From Caulobacter sp. FWC2 (lineage in GTDB: Bacteria; Pseudomonadota; Alphaproteobacteria; Caulobacterales; Caulobacteraceae), in NCBI RefSeq assembly GCF_002742625.1, contig NZ_PEBF01000001.1, positions 620,001 to 684,000 on the forward strand: a DNA stretch of 64,000 nucleotides, given 5' to 3'. Below, in pieces: positions 1 to 8,844 of this stretch (its first letter is position 1; each line of letters begins with the position of its first letter). The position numbers and the translations under genes are program-made. Under the pieces are notes generated by a model. The model saw only the letters and a list, made by a program, of their open reading frames with translations. It ran no database searches and had not been told where the DNA came from.

Positions 1-2473
1 CGGTGCTCAGGGCGGCCAGCTGGTCGGGCTTGAGGGCCGCCACGTCCGTAGCCGAGAGGCCGCCCAGCTGCGACGCGGCGATGGCGCCAACCTGGGTTGT
101 GCTGAGCTCGCCGATGTCCTCAGGCGTCAGGCCGCGCAACTGGGTGGCGTTCAGGCCGCCGATCTGCGTGGTGGTCAGGGCCGCGACACGCGCGGCGTCC
201 AGGGCCGAGAAGGCGGTCGCCGACAGGCCGCCGATCTGGGCGGGGGTCAGCAGGCGCAGACGTTCCGTCTCGATCGCCGCCGCCGCCGTGCCGCTCAGGC
301 CCGCCAGCTGGCTGGCGCGCAGGCCGGTCCACTGGGTGGTGCTGAGATAGGTGAGGTCGGTCGCGTCCAGGCCGCCCAGCTGAGTGGCGGTGAGGCCCTG
401 CACCTGGGTGATCGCCAGCCCCGCCCATTGGGTGGCGTTGAGATTGCCGATCGTCTCCGGGCTCAGGGCCCCTAGCTGTATGCCGGTCAGGGCGGCGATC
501 TGGGTGGGAGCCAGGACGCCGAACATCGTCGTCGCGAAACCCTTCAGCTGCGTCGACGTCAGGCCGCGCAACTGGGCGCTGGTCAGCTGCTGCAGGCTCT
601 CGGGGCTCAAGCGGCCCAGATTGGTCACCGACAGCGCGCCCAGCTGGCTGGCGTTCAGGCTGCCCAGCTGGGTGGCGGTCAGGTTGGAGGCGACGTCGGA
701 CGGCAGACCGGCCATCTGGTCGGTGGTCAGACCGCGCAGTTGGGCGGCGCCCAGGGCCGCGATCTGGGCGGTGCTCAGGCTGTCCAGCGCCGTGGTCGAC
801 ATCTTGCCGACCTGGGTGCTGCCCAGGATGCTGACGGCCGTGGTCGACAGGTGCGGGACCAGGACGCCGACCTGGGTCCCGTCCAGCGCGCCGATCTGGG
901 CCGCGCTCAGCTCGTCGACGTCGCCGTCCGTCAGGCCCTTCAGCTGGGTGGTCGTCAGGCCGCGCATCTGCACGACGTTGAGCCGGGCCGACTGGGTGGC
1001 GTTCAGGGCCGACAGCGCCTCGGGCGTCAGGCCGCCGACCTGCGTGGCGCTCAGCGCGGCCACCTCGGTGGCGGTCAGCCGGCCGATGTCGGTGGGCGTC
1101 AGCGCCTTCATCTGCGTGGCCGTGACGCCCTTCAGCTGCAGACTGGTGAGCGAGGCGACGCTACGCAGCGTCGCGAACTGGGTTCCCGACAGGGCGCCGA
1201 TCTGGTCGAAGGTCATGGCCCCGACCTGTTCGGACGTCATGGCGGCCAGGTCGCTGGTCGACAGCGCCTTCACCTGCAGCGGCAGCAGGGCCTTGATCTG
1301 GGTCGGGGTGAATGCGGCGAAGTTCTCGTCCGACATCGCCGCCAGCCGCTCGGGCGGCAGCTCGCGGATCTGGGCGGCGGTGAAGGCCTTCAGCTGGGCG
1401 CGCGTGAACTCGTTGAAGTCGTCGCCGTTCAGGCCCTTCAGCTGCTCGGTCCGCAGGCGGGCGATCTGGCTGGCGGTGAGCGCGGCCACATGGGTGGCGT
1501 CGAGACTGGAGAAGGCCGTGGCCGACAGCCCGCCGATCGCCACCGGGTCCATGGCCGCCAGCAGTTCGGGCTTGAGGGCGTCGACCGCGGTGACCGACAG
1601 GCCGCTCGTGTGGTTGCCGGTCAGGCCGGCGATCTGGGCCGGCGTCAGCTGGTTCAGGAAATCGGCCCCGGCGCGGCCGATCTCGGCGGAAGGCAGGGCG
1701 CGGATCTGGGCCGGCTTCAGCGCGGCGATCCGCTCGGGGCCCAGGGCCTTGAGCTGGCTGGCGGTCAGGGCCGACATCTGCAGGGTGCTGGCGGCGGCCC
1801 ACTGTTCGGGGGTCGTCAGGGCGATGGCGTCGGCGCTCAGGCCTTTAAGGGTCGGCACCGACAGGCCGGCGAACTGGGCGGGGCTCAGAGCCTTGACCTG
1901 ATCGGCCGACAGGCTGGCGAACTGCGTCTGGGTCAGGCCGCCGATCTGGGTGGCGCTGAGGGCCGAGAGCTGCTGGTTGCTGAACTCGCCGATGTCGGAC
2001 GCGGGCAGCTGCCGCAGCTGGGTCGGGGTCAAGGACCGCACCTGGGCCAGCGACAGGCTCTGGACCTGGTCGCGCGACAGGGCCGAGACCGCCGCCGAGG
2101 ACAGGGCGACGATCTGGGTCAGGGCCAGGCTGTCCAGAGTGGTGGTGCTGAGCTGCGCGATCGTCGTGCCCGACAGGGCCTGCACCTGAACGGCGTTCAG
2201 CAGTTTCAACTGATCGGCGCTGAAGGCGACGGCCGAGGACAAGCGCGGCAGCTGGGTAGTGGTCAGGGCCGACAGCTGGGTCTTGTCGAACCTGGCGAAC
2301 TGCTCGGCGGTCAGGCCGCTTATGGCCGTAGCCGAGATCGCCGCGACCTGAGCCTTGGTCAGCTTGGCGAATTCAGACGGCGGAGCCTCGGCCAGGGCCG
2401 CGGCGCTCAGTGTCGCGATGCGGGCCGCGGGCAGGCTGGAGAGGGCCGAGCTATCGGAAACGCCGGCCACCAT
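1..2473 (-). CDS. Octapeptide-repeat protein, 3' end cut by window edge
   Basis: The minus-strand frame is open from an ATG at 2473 (GGAG five bases upstream) to the window edge, so at least 824 residues are seen and the C-terminus is missing. After roughly 40 N-terminal residues nearly the whole protein is an eight-residue repeat, about 100 copies, with pattern L-(S/T)-x-x-Q-(I/V/L/F)-x-(A/G/S), for example LSATQIGG, LTQTQFAS, LSADQVKA. The repeat shows as a 24-bp period in the DNA with diverged copies. The S/T-x-x-Q element matches a helix N-capping box, so each unit may be a short helix; that is inference. No signal peptide or transmembrane segment is visible at the N-terminus. I do not recognise a family with a known function. 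A large secreted or surface structural protein is possible but unproven. Confidence 0.8.
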   Translation of the reverse strand, partial: MVAGVSDSSALSSLPAARIATLSAAALAEAPPSEFAKLTKAQVAAISATAISGLTAEQFARFDKTQLSALTTTQLPRLSSAVAFSADQLKLLNAVQVQALSGTTIAQLSTTTLDSLALTQIVALSSAAVSALSRDQVQSLSLAQVRSLTPTQLRQLPASDIGEFSNQQLSALSATQIGGLTQTQFASLSADQVKALSPAQFAGLSVPTLKGLSADAIALTTPEQWAAASTLQMSALTASQLKALGPERIAALKPAQIRALPSAEIGRAGADFLNQLTPAQIAGLTGNHTSGLSVTAVDALKPELLAAMDPVAIGGLSATAFSSLDATHVAALTASQIARLRTEQLKGLNGDDFNEFTRAQLKAFTAAQIRELPPERLAAMSDENFAAFTPTQIKALLPLQVKALSTSDLAAMTSEQVGAMTFDQIGALSGTQFATLRSVASLTSLQLKGVTATQMKALTPTDIGRLTATEVAALSATQVGGLTPEALSALNATQSARLNVVQMRGLTTTQLKGLTDGDVDELSAAQIGALDGTQVGVLVPHLSTTAVSILGSTQVGKMSTTALDSLSTAQIAALGAAQLRGLTTDQMAGLPSDVASNLTATQLGSLNASQLGALSVTNLGRLSPESLQQLTSAQLRGLTSTQLKGFATTMFGVLAPTQIAALTGIQLGALSPETIGNLNATQWAGLAITQVQGLTATQLGGLDATDLTYLSTTQWTGLRASQLAGLSGTAAAAIETERLRLLTPAQIGGLSATAFSALDAARVAALTTTQIGGLNATQLRGLTPEDIGELSTTQVGAIAASQLGGLSATDVAALKPDQLAALST

Positions 2474-2557
2474 CGTTACTCCACCCACTCAACGCGCCGC
2501 GGGCGCCTCCAGCACGATTGCACGAATCGCCAGTCCACTTTAGGTGGAAACTCGTAC

Positions 2558-2599
2558 AGTTTAAACTATATTCCGACTCTGGCATAGCGGGTCAAGCCG
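2558..2599 (-). promoter_or_regulatory. Possible promoter of the octapeptide-repeat gene
   Basis: Read on the minus strand there is TTGACC, a 19-bp spacer and TATAGT, the last directly abutting the perfect 10-bp palindrome AGTTTAAACT (2558-2567). The -35 element lies inside the 3' end of the LysR gene, so the repeat gene could be transcribed independently. The long spacer makes this tentative. Confidence 0.35.
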
Positions 2600-3480
2600 T
2601 CGACCAGGGCGTCGAAGACCAGCCGCACCCGGCGGACGTCCTTCAGATCCTCATGCGTGACCACGAAGGTCTCCAGGTCGATGGCGAAGGTGTCGGCCAT
2701 CACCCGCTCCAGCATGGGATCGCGCGCGGCCAGGCCGACCTGGCAGATGCCCAGGCCCAACCCCGCCCGGATCGCCGCCAGCTGGGCCACGTCGTTGTCG
2801 GTGCGGAAGGCGAAATCCTCGACTCGCAGATCCACCCCAAGGCCCATGGCCTTGACCGCCCGAACGCCGATCGTCTCGCTCTCGTAGCCGATCAACGGCA
2901 TCCCGCGCGCCTGTTCCATGGTCGTCGGCCGGCCCCAGGCGTCCAGCACGCGCTTGTGGGCGAACATGCCGAGGCTGATGGCGCCGACCCGCTTGGCGAC
3001 CAGCGCCTCCTGGGTGGGGCGGACCATCCGCACGGCGATGTCGGCCTCGCGGCGCAGCAGGTCCTCGCTGCGATTGGTCAGGGCCAGCTCAAAGACCAGG
3101 CCCGGATGCGTCTCGCGCAAGTCGGCCAGGGTCGCGGGCAGCACTTCCATGCCGACCACCTCACTGGCGGTGATCCGCACCACGCCCGACGCCGCGCCCG
3201 CCTCGGCGGAGGCAGCGCGGGCCAGGGAGGCGGCGGCCAGCGCCATGGCCCGGGCGTGCTGGGCCAGGTCCTTGCCCAGCGTCGTCGGCGTCAGACCCGA
3301 GGGCGAGCGGGTGAAGAGGGCTACGCCCAGTTGGGCCTCCAGATCCTCGATCCGTCGCCGCACCGTGGGCTGGGCCGCGCCCAGCTGGCGGGCGGCGGCC
3401 GACAGGCTGCCGGTGTCGATCACAGCCAGGAAGGCGCGCTGGCGCTCCCAGTCAATGGCGTCGGGCGGATCAGGGTTCAT
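2566..3480 (-). CDS. LysR-family transcriptional regulator
   Basis: 304-residue protein of normal LTTR length. Residues about 12-70 form the winged helix-turn-helix (AFLAVIDTGSLSAAARQLG followed by QPTVRRRIEDLE), and the remainder is the periplasmic-binding-like effector domain. It starts at the ATG at 3480 and is divergent from an NAD(P)-binding epimerase gene starting at 3574. LTTRs often control the divergent neighbour, so the epimerase is the most likely target. The 93-bp divergent region contains TGAT-N6-ATCA (3488-3501), a possible binding half. The effector is unknown. Confidence 0.9.
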   Translation of the reverse strand: MNPDPPDAIDWERQRAFLAVIDTGSLSAAARQLGAAQPTVRRRIEDLEAQLGVALFTRSPSGLTPTTLGKDLAQHARAMALAAASLARAASAEAGAASGVVRITASEVVGMEVLPATLADLRETHPGLVFELALTNRSEDLLRREADIAVRMVRPTQEALVAKRVGAISLGMFAHKRVLDAWGRPTTMEQARGMPLIGYESETIGVRAVKAMGLGVDLRVEDFAFRTDNDVAQLAAIRAGLGLGICQVGLAARDPMLERVMADTFAIDLETFVVTHEDLKDVRRVRLVFDALVDGLTRYARVGI

Positions 3481-3573
3481 TCATTTCTGATAGGCCGATC
3501 AATCATTCTCGGCAATTTCTATCAAGGAGCGCGCGGCGCATCTTCTGGTCATCGACATTCACGGAGACGCCCG

Positions 3574-4572
3574 ATGACCCCCTCCAGCCGCATCGCTCTC
3601 GTCCTCGGCGCCAATGGCGGCGCGGGCGGAGAGACCGCCGCCGCCCTGGTCCGCCGCGGCTGGACCGTCCGCGCTCTGGTCCGCGACCTGAGCAAGGCCA
3701 CGCGCCCGGACTTCGAGTACATCCAGGGCGACGTGATGGACCGCGCCGCCGTGGTCGCCGCGGCCAAGGGCGCGTCGATCATCGTCCACGCGGTCAACCC
3801 GCCCGGCTATCGCGGCTGGAAGAAACTGGTCCTGCCGATGATCGACAACAGCATCGCCGCCGCCCGCGCCAGCGGGGCGCGGATCCTGCTGCCCGGCACG
3901 ATCTACAACTACGATCCGGCCGCCCACGCCCTGATCGACGAGACCACGCCGCAGCGCGCCTTCACCCGTAAGGGCAAGATCCGCGTCGAGATGGAGGCCC
4001 GGCTCGAAGCGGCCGCCGCCAGCGGCGTGCGCTCACTGATCCTGCGGGCCGGCGACTATTTTGGGCCGCGCTCAACGACGAATAGCTGGTTCGCCTCGGG
4101 CATGGTCACGCCGGGCAAGCCGGTGAAGACCATCCTCTATCCGGGCGACAAGGGCGTCGGCCATGCCTGGGCCTATCTGCCCGACGTCGGCGAGACCTTC
4201 GCGCGCCTGGCCGATCGGGAGGCCGAACTGCCGGCCTTCGCCCGCTTCCATTTCGGCGGGGTCTGGGACGCTGACGGGACCGCCGTGGTCGGCGCCATCG
4301 CCCGCGCGGCGGGTCTGAAGCGTCCCAACGTGTTCCGCCTGCCCTGGGGCCTGGTTCCGATCGTGGGACTGTTCAACGAGACCTTTCGCGAACTGACCGA
4401 GATGAGGCCGTTCTGGCGCGAACCCGTCCGCCTCGACAATCGCCGCCTGGTCGGCTTTCTGGGCGAGGAGCCCCGCACCCCGCTCGACGTGGCTGTGCGC
4501 GAGACGATGCGGGGGCTGGCTGTGCCGGTGGCGGAGGTGGGGGTGGCGCCGCGCCTGCAGCAAGCGGCTTGA
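3574..4572 (+). CDS. NAD(P)-binding epimerase/dehydratase-like oxidoreductase (extended SDR)
   Basis: 332 residues. The N-terminus has a Rossmann beta strand and the glycine-rich loop GANGGAGG (about residues 11-18), typical of extended or atypical SDR and NAD-dependent epimerase proteins. A conserved segment LRAGDYFGP lies mid-protein. The ATG at 3574 is chosen because the Rossmann strand starts seven residues later and GGAG lies about seven bases upstream; the reading frame itself is open further upstream. The gene is divergent from the LysR regulator. The substrate cannot be assigned from sequence. Confidence 0.85.
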   Translation: MTPSSRIALVLGANGGAGGETAAALVRRGWTVRALVRDLSKATRPDFEYIQGDVMDRAAVVAAAKGASIIVHAVNPPGYRGWKKLVLPMIDNSIAAARASGARILLPGTIYNYDPAAHALIDETTPQRAFTRKGKIRVEMEARLEAAAASGVRSLILRAGDYFGPRSTTNSWFASGMVTPGKPVKTILYPGDKGVGHAWAYLPDVGETFARLADREAELPAFARFHFGGVWDADGTAVVGAIARAAGLKRPNVFRLPWGLVPIVGLFNETFRELTEMRPFWREPVRLDNRRLVGFLGEEPRTPLDVAVRETMRGLAVPVAEVGVAPRLQQAA

Positions 4573-4666
4573 GCTTGGCGCGGACGGTGTGCTCGGTTAG
4601 GGCTGCGGCGAAGGGTTTTCCGGAGTCGCCCTGTCGTCCGTCGTCGCCAAGCTCACGTCACAGGAT

Positions 4667-5173
4667 ATGCTCGAGGCTTGGCGGCTGCAGCTGCGCAAGA
4701 GCTTCATGATGCGGCTGTCGAGGCTCATGCCGGCGTTGCTGCTCGCGATCTTCCTCCTGCAGGCCTGGGGGACGGTGACCTACTACGGCTGGTCAGCCGT
4801 CTTTCAGAACGTCACCATTCTGGTCGTGGCCGTCCTGCTATTCGGCGCCAATCTCCTGCAGAGCCTTGTGCTGCTGCCGCGCCGCGCCAAGAAGATATTC
4901 GGCCAGCAGAAGGCATTCGGGAGCGAGATCACCTTTGCGTGGGATCAAGACGGCCTGCGTGTCACCAGCGACACGGGTCATAGCCAACTGGCCTGGGGCG
5001 ACTACGTCCGCTGGCTGGAGGACGACAAGACCCTGGTGCTGTTCCAGAGCGACGCCATCCTGAACTTCCTGCCGAAGCGGCTCCTGACGGCCGAGCAAGC
5101 CGCCGAGATCCGCGAGCGCCTAACCGCCGCGATCGGTAAGGCCGGCGCCCGGAGGAAGAAGCTGAAGACCTAG
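4667..5173 (+). CDS. YcxB-like membrane protein
   Basis: 168 residues with two predicted transmembrane helices (about residues 18-36 and 48-68), then a soluble C-terminal domain with the pattern W-x-x-Y-V-x-W-x-E (WGDYVRWLEDDKTLVLF) typical of the YcxB-like C-terminal domain. Function in the family is unknown. No strong ribosome site precedes the ATG at 4667. The upstream in-frame sequence, back to a stop at 4598, could encode a further 22 residues that look like the family N-terminus but offers only CTG as a start, so the true start may be non-canonical. A shared terminator follows. Confidence 0.75.
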   Translation: MLEAWRLQLRKSFMMRLSRLMPALLLAIFLLQAWGTVTYYGWSAVFQNVTILVVAVLLFGANLLQSLVLLPRRAKKIFGQQKAFGSEITFAWDQDGLRVTSDTGHSQLAWGDYVRWLEDDKTLVLFQSDAILNFLPKRLLTAEQAAEIRERLTAAIGKAGARRKKLKT

Positions 5174-5193
5174 ACTCGCGCCCCGCCCAACAA

Positions 5194-5223
5194 GAAAGGC
5201 CCGGAGTTTCCTCCGGGCCTTTC
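5194..5223. terminator. Bidirectional rho-independent terminator
   Basis: A perfect 12-bp stem (GAAAGGCCCGGA / TCCGGGCCTTTC) with a six-base loop lies between the YcxB-like gene (plus) and etfA (minus). The T/A-rich outer stem gives a usable T-tract in both directions. Confidence 0.8.
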
Positions 5224-5252
5224 GGTTATTCAGAAGCCTGTAGGGGCTGGGC

Positions 5253-6191
5253 TTACTTGCCCGCCGCCGTCAGGGCGTCCATCAGTTCCGGCACCGCCGT
5301 CTTGTAGTCGGCCACGAGGCCGAAGTCGGCGACCTGGAAGATCGGCGCGTCGGCGTCCTTGTTGATCGCGACGATCACCTTGGAGTCCTTCATGCCGGCC
5401 AGGTGCTGGATGGCGCCCGAGATGCCGATGGCGACGTACAGCGCCGGGGCGACGACCTTGCCGGTCTGGCCGACCTGGTAGTCGTTCGGGGCGTAGCCCG
5501 CGTCGACGGCCGCGCGCGAGGCGCCGACGGCGGCGCCCAGCTTGTCGGCCAGGGGCTCGATCACGCGCTGGAACTCCTCGGCCGAGCCCATGGCGCGACC
5601 GCCCGAGACGACGATCTTGGCCGCGGCCAGTTCCGGACGATCCGATTTGACCATCTCTTCGCTGACGAAGCGGGTCGTGGCGTCGGCGCCGCCCACGGTT
5701 TCCACCGAGGCGCTGCCGCCTTCCGCCGCCGCCGCGAAGGCGGTCGGACGGACGGTGATCACCTTCTTGGCGTCGGACGACTGGACGGTCTCCAGCGCGT
5801 TGCCGGCGTAGATCGGGCGCGTGAAGGTGTCGGCCGAGACGACTTCGACAATGTCCGAGATCGGGGCGACGTCCAGCTTCGCCGCGACGCGCGGGGCGAA
5901 GTTCTTGCCGCCCGAGGTGGCCGGAACCAGGATCGCGTCGTAGTTGCCCGCCAGGGCCAGAACGGCGTCGGCCTGGGCTTCGGCGATGCCGTGACCCAGG
6001 GCGTCGGACTCGGCCAGCAGCACCTTGCGGACGCCGGCGATCTTGGCCGCTTGGTCGGCCACGCCCTTGGCGCCCGAACCCAGGACCAGAACGTCGACGT
6101 CGCCCGAGATCTTCAGGGCGGCGGTGACGGTTTTATGGGTGGCGTCGCGCAGGTGCGCGTTGTCGTTATCGGCGACGACGAGAACAGCCAT
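5253..6191 (-). CDS. etfA: Electron transfer flavoprotein alpha subunit
   Basis: 312 residues, normal for EtfA. The C-terminal FAD-binding domain is clear: [19 protein letters not shown] followed by [20 protein letters not shown], the signature region that binds FAD. ETF is a heterodimer that takes electrons from acyl-CoA dehydrogenases and passes them to ETF:quinone oxidoreductase. The start ATG overlaps the stop of etfB (TAATG), indicating translational coupling. The acyl-CoA dehydrogenase at 14741-16429 is a plausible client. Confidence 0.96.
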   Translation of the reverse strand: MAVLVVADNDNAHLRDATHKTVTAALKISGDVDVLVLGSGAKGVADQAAKIAGVRKVLLAESDALGHGIAEAQADAVLALAGNYDAILVPATSGGKNFAPRVAAKLDVAPISDIVEVVSADTFTRPIYAGNALETVQSSDAKKVITVRPTAFAAAAEGGSASVETVGGADATTRFVSEEMVKSDRPELAAAKIVVSGGRAMGSAEEFQRVIEPLADKLGAAVGASRAAVDAGYAPNDYQVGQTGKVVAPALYVAIGISGAIQHLAGMKDSKVIVAINKDADAPIFQVADFGLVADYKTAVPELMDALTAAGK

Positions 6192-6937
6192 TACAGCACC
6201 CCCGCGGTGTTGAGCTTGGAGACCAGATCGGCGGCGGTTTCGACCTTGATGCCGGCCGAGCGCTTGGCCGGCTCGGTGACCTTGACCACCTTCAGGCGCG
6301 GCGCGATGTCGACGCCGTAGTCGGCGACCGTCTTGGAGACGATCTCCTTCTTCTTGGCCTTCATGATGTTGGGCAGAGACGCGTAGCGCGGCTCGTTCAG
6401 GCGCAGGTCGGCGGTGATCACAGCCGGAAGATCGACGTCCAGGACCTGCAGGCCGCCGTCGACTTCGCGGGTGACCTTGGCGGTCGCGCCCGAAACCTCG
6501 ATGGCCGAGGCGTAGGTCGCCTGCGGCCAGCCCAGCAGGGCCGACAGCATCTGGCCAACGGCGTTGTTGTCGCCGTCGATCGCCTGCTTGCCCATCAGAA
6601 CCAGGTTCGGATTCTCTTCAGCCACGACGGCCGCCAGCAGCTTGGCCACGGCCAGCGGCTCGGGATCGGCGTCGGTGGTGATCAGAACGCCGCGATCGCC
6701 GCCCATGGCCAGGGCCGTGCGGATCGTTTCCTGAGCTTGCGCCGGACCGATGCTGACGATGACGACCTCGGTCGCCACGCCCTTTTCCTTGAGACGCACG
6801 GCTTCTTCGACCGCGATCTCGCAGAAGGGATTCATCGACATCTTGACGTTCGCAAGGTCGACACCGGTCTGGTCCGCCTTCACGCGGGCCTTGACGTTGT
6901 AATCGATAACCCGTTTGACCGGGACTAGGACCTTCAT
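6191..6937 (-). CDS. etfB: Electron transfer flavoprotein beta subunit
   Basis: 248 residues, full length for EtfB. It begins [16 protein letters not shown] and contains the AMP-binding region and the segment [20 protein letters not shown] typical of the subunit. It forms an operon with etfA. About 118 bp upstream lies a weak match to the CAAAC-N4-GTTTG-type motif found upstream of other acyl-CoA genes in this window, which would fit fatty-acid control of etfBA. A GGAGG lies about 11 bases before the ATG. Confidence 0.96.
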   Translation of the reverse strand: MKVLVPVKRVIDYNVKARVKADQTGVDLANVKMSMNPFCEIAVEEAVRLKEKGVATEVVIVSIGPAQAQETIRTALAMGGDRGVLITTDADPEPLAVAKLLAAVVAEENPNLVLMGKQAIDGDNNAVGQMLSALLGWPQATYASAIEVSGATAKVTREVDGGLQVLDVDLPAVITADLRLNEPRYASLPNIMKAKKKEIVSKTVADYGVDIAPRLKVVKVTEPAKRSAGIKVETAADLVSKLNTAGVL

Positions 6938-7054
6938 CGGTTTCCACCGCCTCCAGGCTGCTTTTTATCCATGCTTGGCCTCCGACTTACCGCTTCGGCG
7001 CCGCAATGCAAGTTTCCCTTTGCGTAAGCGTAATACGTAAAGTCGGGTATGGTT

Positions 7055-7068
7055 CAAACGGTTGTACG
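7055..7068. promoter_or_regulatory. Weak PsrA-like operator upstream of etfB
   Basis: CAAACGGTTGTACG matches the left half and core of the CAAACANNYGTT motif seen elsewhere in the window, but the right half is degenerate. It lies in the 207-bp region between etfB and the divergent small membrane protein gene. Confidence 0.35.
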
Positions 7069-7144
7069 ATTTCAAGCGCTTCGCGAGTCGCCCGCATCGG
7101 CTGAGCCAATTCCCTTACGTGCGGAAAGGCGCTAAGGGGCGCCC

Positions 7145-7411
7145 ATGAACAAGACTTTCACGCGCCTGAAGTACATCTTCCTGGGCCTGTTCGTGCTGCT
7201 GAGCGGCGCCGCCCTGACCTACCACGTCGTGTGGGTGTGGCCGAAGGCGAAGTGCGAGGAGCAGGGCCGTCCCTGGGCCGGGAAGTGGATGAAGTGCGGG
7301 CGGGTCTATTCGATCGAGACCCTGACGCGCCGCCCGCTGAACGTGCCGCCGATCAATGGCGAGGCGCCTGCCGCGCCCGCGGCGACCCCGGCCGCTCCTG
7401 CAAAGAAGTAG
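7145..7411 (+). CDS. Small single-pass membrane protein
   Basis: 88 residues. An N-terminal hydrophobic helix (about 10-30) is followed by a short domain with two cysteines (KCEEQGRPW and MKCGRVYSIETL) and a Pro/Ala-rich tail. No known family is recognised. It is divergent from etfB and convergent with the adenosyltransferase gene, with only 3 bp between stop codons. The C-terminal part is probably periplasmic given the positive residues before the helix. Confidence 0.7.
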   Translation: MNKTFTRLKYIFLGLFVLLSGAALTYHVVWVWPKAKCEEQGRPWAGKWMKCGRVYSIETLTRRPLNVPPINGEAPAAPAATPAAPAKK

Positions 7412-7414
7412 GCG

Positions 7415-7993
7415 CTACCGCGTCGCGCCCGGCTTCCACAGGACGTCGGCGCGGCCCTTGTCGTTGCTCCAGCGCGCGGCGACGAACAGAAGATCCGACA
7501 GTCGGTTCAGGTACTTGATCGCCGGCTTTCCGACGATCTCGCCCTCGGTTTCCGACAGCGCCACGCAGGTGCGTTCAGCCCGGCGGCAGACGGTGCGCGC
7601 CACGTGCAGGGCGGCCGCCGCCGGCGACCCGGCGGGAAGCACGAACGAGGTCAAGGCCGACATCTCGCCGTTCAGCAGGTCGATCTCCTGCTCCAGCCGC
7701 TCGACCTGGCCTTCGAGGATACGCAGCGGCTCCCATTCGGGCTTGCCGTGCTGCTCTGGCGTGGCCAGGTCCGCGCCCAGGTCGAACAGGTCGTTCTGGA
7801 TTCGCTCCAGCATGGCGTCGAGCGTCGGATCGGCGCTGGTGTGCTGCCTCGCAACGCCGATCGTGGCGTTGGTCTCGTCGACCCCGCCATAGGCTTCGAC
7901 CCGCAGCGAGGCCTTGCTGACCGGCGCGCCGGTGGCCAGGCGCGTCGAGCCGCCGTCGCCGGTGCGGGTATAGATGCGATTGAGCGTGACCAT
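7415..7993 (-). CDS. Cob(I)alamin adenosyltransferase, PduO type
   Basis: 192 residues. The N-terminal ATP-binding motif TRTGDGGST and the C-terminal segment RTVCRRAERTCVAL...YLNRLSDLLFVAAR are diagnostic for PduO/MMAB-type ATP:cob(I)alamin adenosyltransferase, which makes adenosylcobalamin in the cytoplasm. Adenosylcobalamin is the cofactor of ethylmalonyl-CoA mutase (ecm, 28033) in this window. The gene follows a HIG1-like gene with a 34-bp gap, so the two probably form an operon. Confidence 0.93.
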   Translation of the reverse strand: MVTLNRIYTRTGDGGSTRLATGAPVSKASLRVEAYGGVDETNATIGVARQHTSADPTLDAMLERIQNDLFDLGADLATPEQHGKPEWEPLRILEGQVERLEQEIDLLNGEMSALTSFVLPAGSPAAAALHVARTVCRRAERTCVALSETEGEIVGKPAIKYLNRLSDLLFVAARWSNDKGRADVLWKPGATR

Positions 7994-8027
7994 TCGTCGC
8001 GGACTCCGTTTCGGCGAAGCAGCCTAC

Positions 8028-8234
8028 CTACGCGCCGCCACGCCGCCACCAGAACGCGGCGGCCACCAGTACGATGATGGCGATGAACTGCAGCAACACC
8101 CGCAGTCGCATCAGTTTGTTGGAGTACGAACGGCCAAAGTCGCCGCCGCGAAACAGGGCGTAAAGCCCCGCGGCCAAGGCGAGCAGAACCGCCAATAGCG
8201 CGGCTGGGACGAGGAAATCGAACAGGTGGCTCAT
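8028..8234 (-). CDS. HIG1-domain twin-transmembrane protein
   Basis: 68 residues with two transmembrane helices flanking a short basic loop SNKLMRLRVLLQ, which is the signature of the HIG1 (hypoxia-induced gene) domain. Bacterial HIG1 proteins are small inner-membrane proteins, and some associate with respiratory oxidases. The partner here is unknown. It is the first gene of a probable two-gene operon with the adenosyltransferase. Confidence 0.8.
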   Translation of the reverse strand: MSHLFDFLVPAALLAVLLALAAGLYALFRGGDFGRSYSNKLMRLRVLLQFIAIIVLVAAAFWWRRGGA

Positions 8235-8613
8235 GGCCTCGGAGAATAGGGCGTTGCGTCAAGCCGCGCCATAGCGACCGTAGCCATAAGGGGGCGTCAG
8301 TTGGAAAGCGCGGGGCGGTCACCGCTGCGAACGGCGACTTGGTTCGATGACCTCGGTCCGTTGAGTCAATTCGGCGAACCTGTTCGTTGAGCGGATTTGT
8401 CGCAGTGACGCTTTGAGAGCGCTCCCATATCTATATCCCGCGCCCCTTGTTCGGCGATTTGAGTTCATTTTCGCGGTTGCAATGGTCTCCCCCTAGCGTT
8501 ATTGCGCCCGCTTCCTATTTTTCAGTGCGCGTTCGTTGAACATGATCAACCTCCCCCACCGCGGATCGTTCAACGCTTTTCACTCACCCCAGCGGGGGTA
8601 GGAGTTAACTGCA
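8235..8613. other. 379-bp intergenic region with TTGAAC-type repeats
   Basis: No ORF with coding character is seen. The right half holds several GTTGA/TCAAC half-sites (see the operator entry), one GANTC methylation site in TTGAGTCAA near 8363, and the ribosome site GGAG before the gene at 8614. The region should contain promoters for both divergent genes. Confidence 0.5.
8534..8575. promoter_or_regulatory. Candidate TetR operator cluster
   Basis: The region contains the near-palindrome GTTGAACATGATCAAC (8535-8550) and an 8-bp inverted repeat CGTTGAAC (8534-8541) / GTTCAACG (8568-8575). It lies 38-80 bp upstream of a small gene overlapping a TetR gene. Autoregulation is the usual arrangement for TetR proteins, so this is a reasonable operator candidate. 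Confidence 0.45.
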
Positions 8614-8844
8614 ATGGCCCAGAGCGCTCTGCTCTCGACCAACGCTGCGCTCTCCGCGTCCGATCGCGAAGATGCCCTGGCCGAAGTCCACCAACTGATC
8701 ACTGACCTGCGCGACGCCGCGCAGGATGGCCGTCAACTGGCCCGTCGTTACGCCGACGTCCTTCAGAATGTCGTCGACGAGTACTGCATCGAATTCGAGA
8801 AGCGCGCCGAAGCGGCTCTCGCCCGCCTGGAGGCCGCCGCATGA
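8614..8844 (+). CDS. Small helical protein translationally coupled to TetR
   Basis: 76 residues, all predicted helix with heptad-like spacing (DALAEVHQLITDLRDAAQDG...), no signal peptide, no membrane segment. The start at 8614 has GGAG nine bases upstream. Its stop overlaps the start of the TetR gene (ATGA), so the two are co-translated. No family is recognised. The tight coupling suggests a partner or modulator of the TetR regulator, which is inference. Confidence 0.75.
   Translation: MAQSALLSTNAALSASDREDALAEVHQLITDLRDAAQDGRQLARRYADVLQNVVDEYCIEFEKRAEAALARLEAAA

Noticed and set aside
1..2473. CRISPR or satellite array because of the 24-bp period
   Set aside because: The units are diverged, directly adjacent, and keep an open reading frame with protein-level constraint; no spacers exist.
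384..2587. Long plus-strand ORFs of 505 and 615 codons across 384-2587
   Set aside because: They are mirror readings of the minus-strand octapeptide repeat; composition (Trp/Arg/Val or Gln/Gly/Arg-rich) is unnatural and they lack ribosome sites, while the minus frame gives a regular repeat and a good start.
8360..8370. TTGAGTCAA as an FNR/FixK box
   Set aside because: The half-sites are separated by only one base instead of six; it is better explained as a chance GANTC-containing palindrome.
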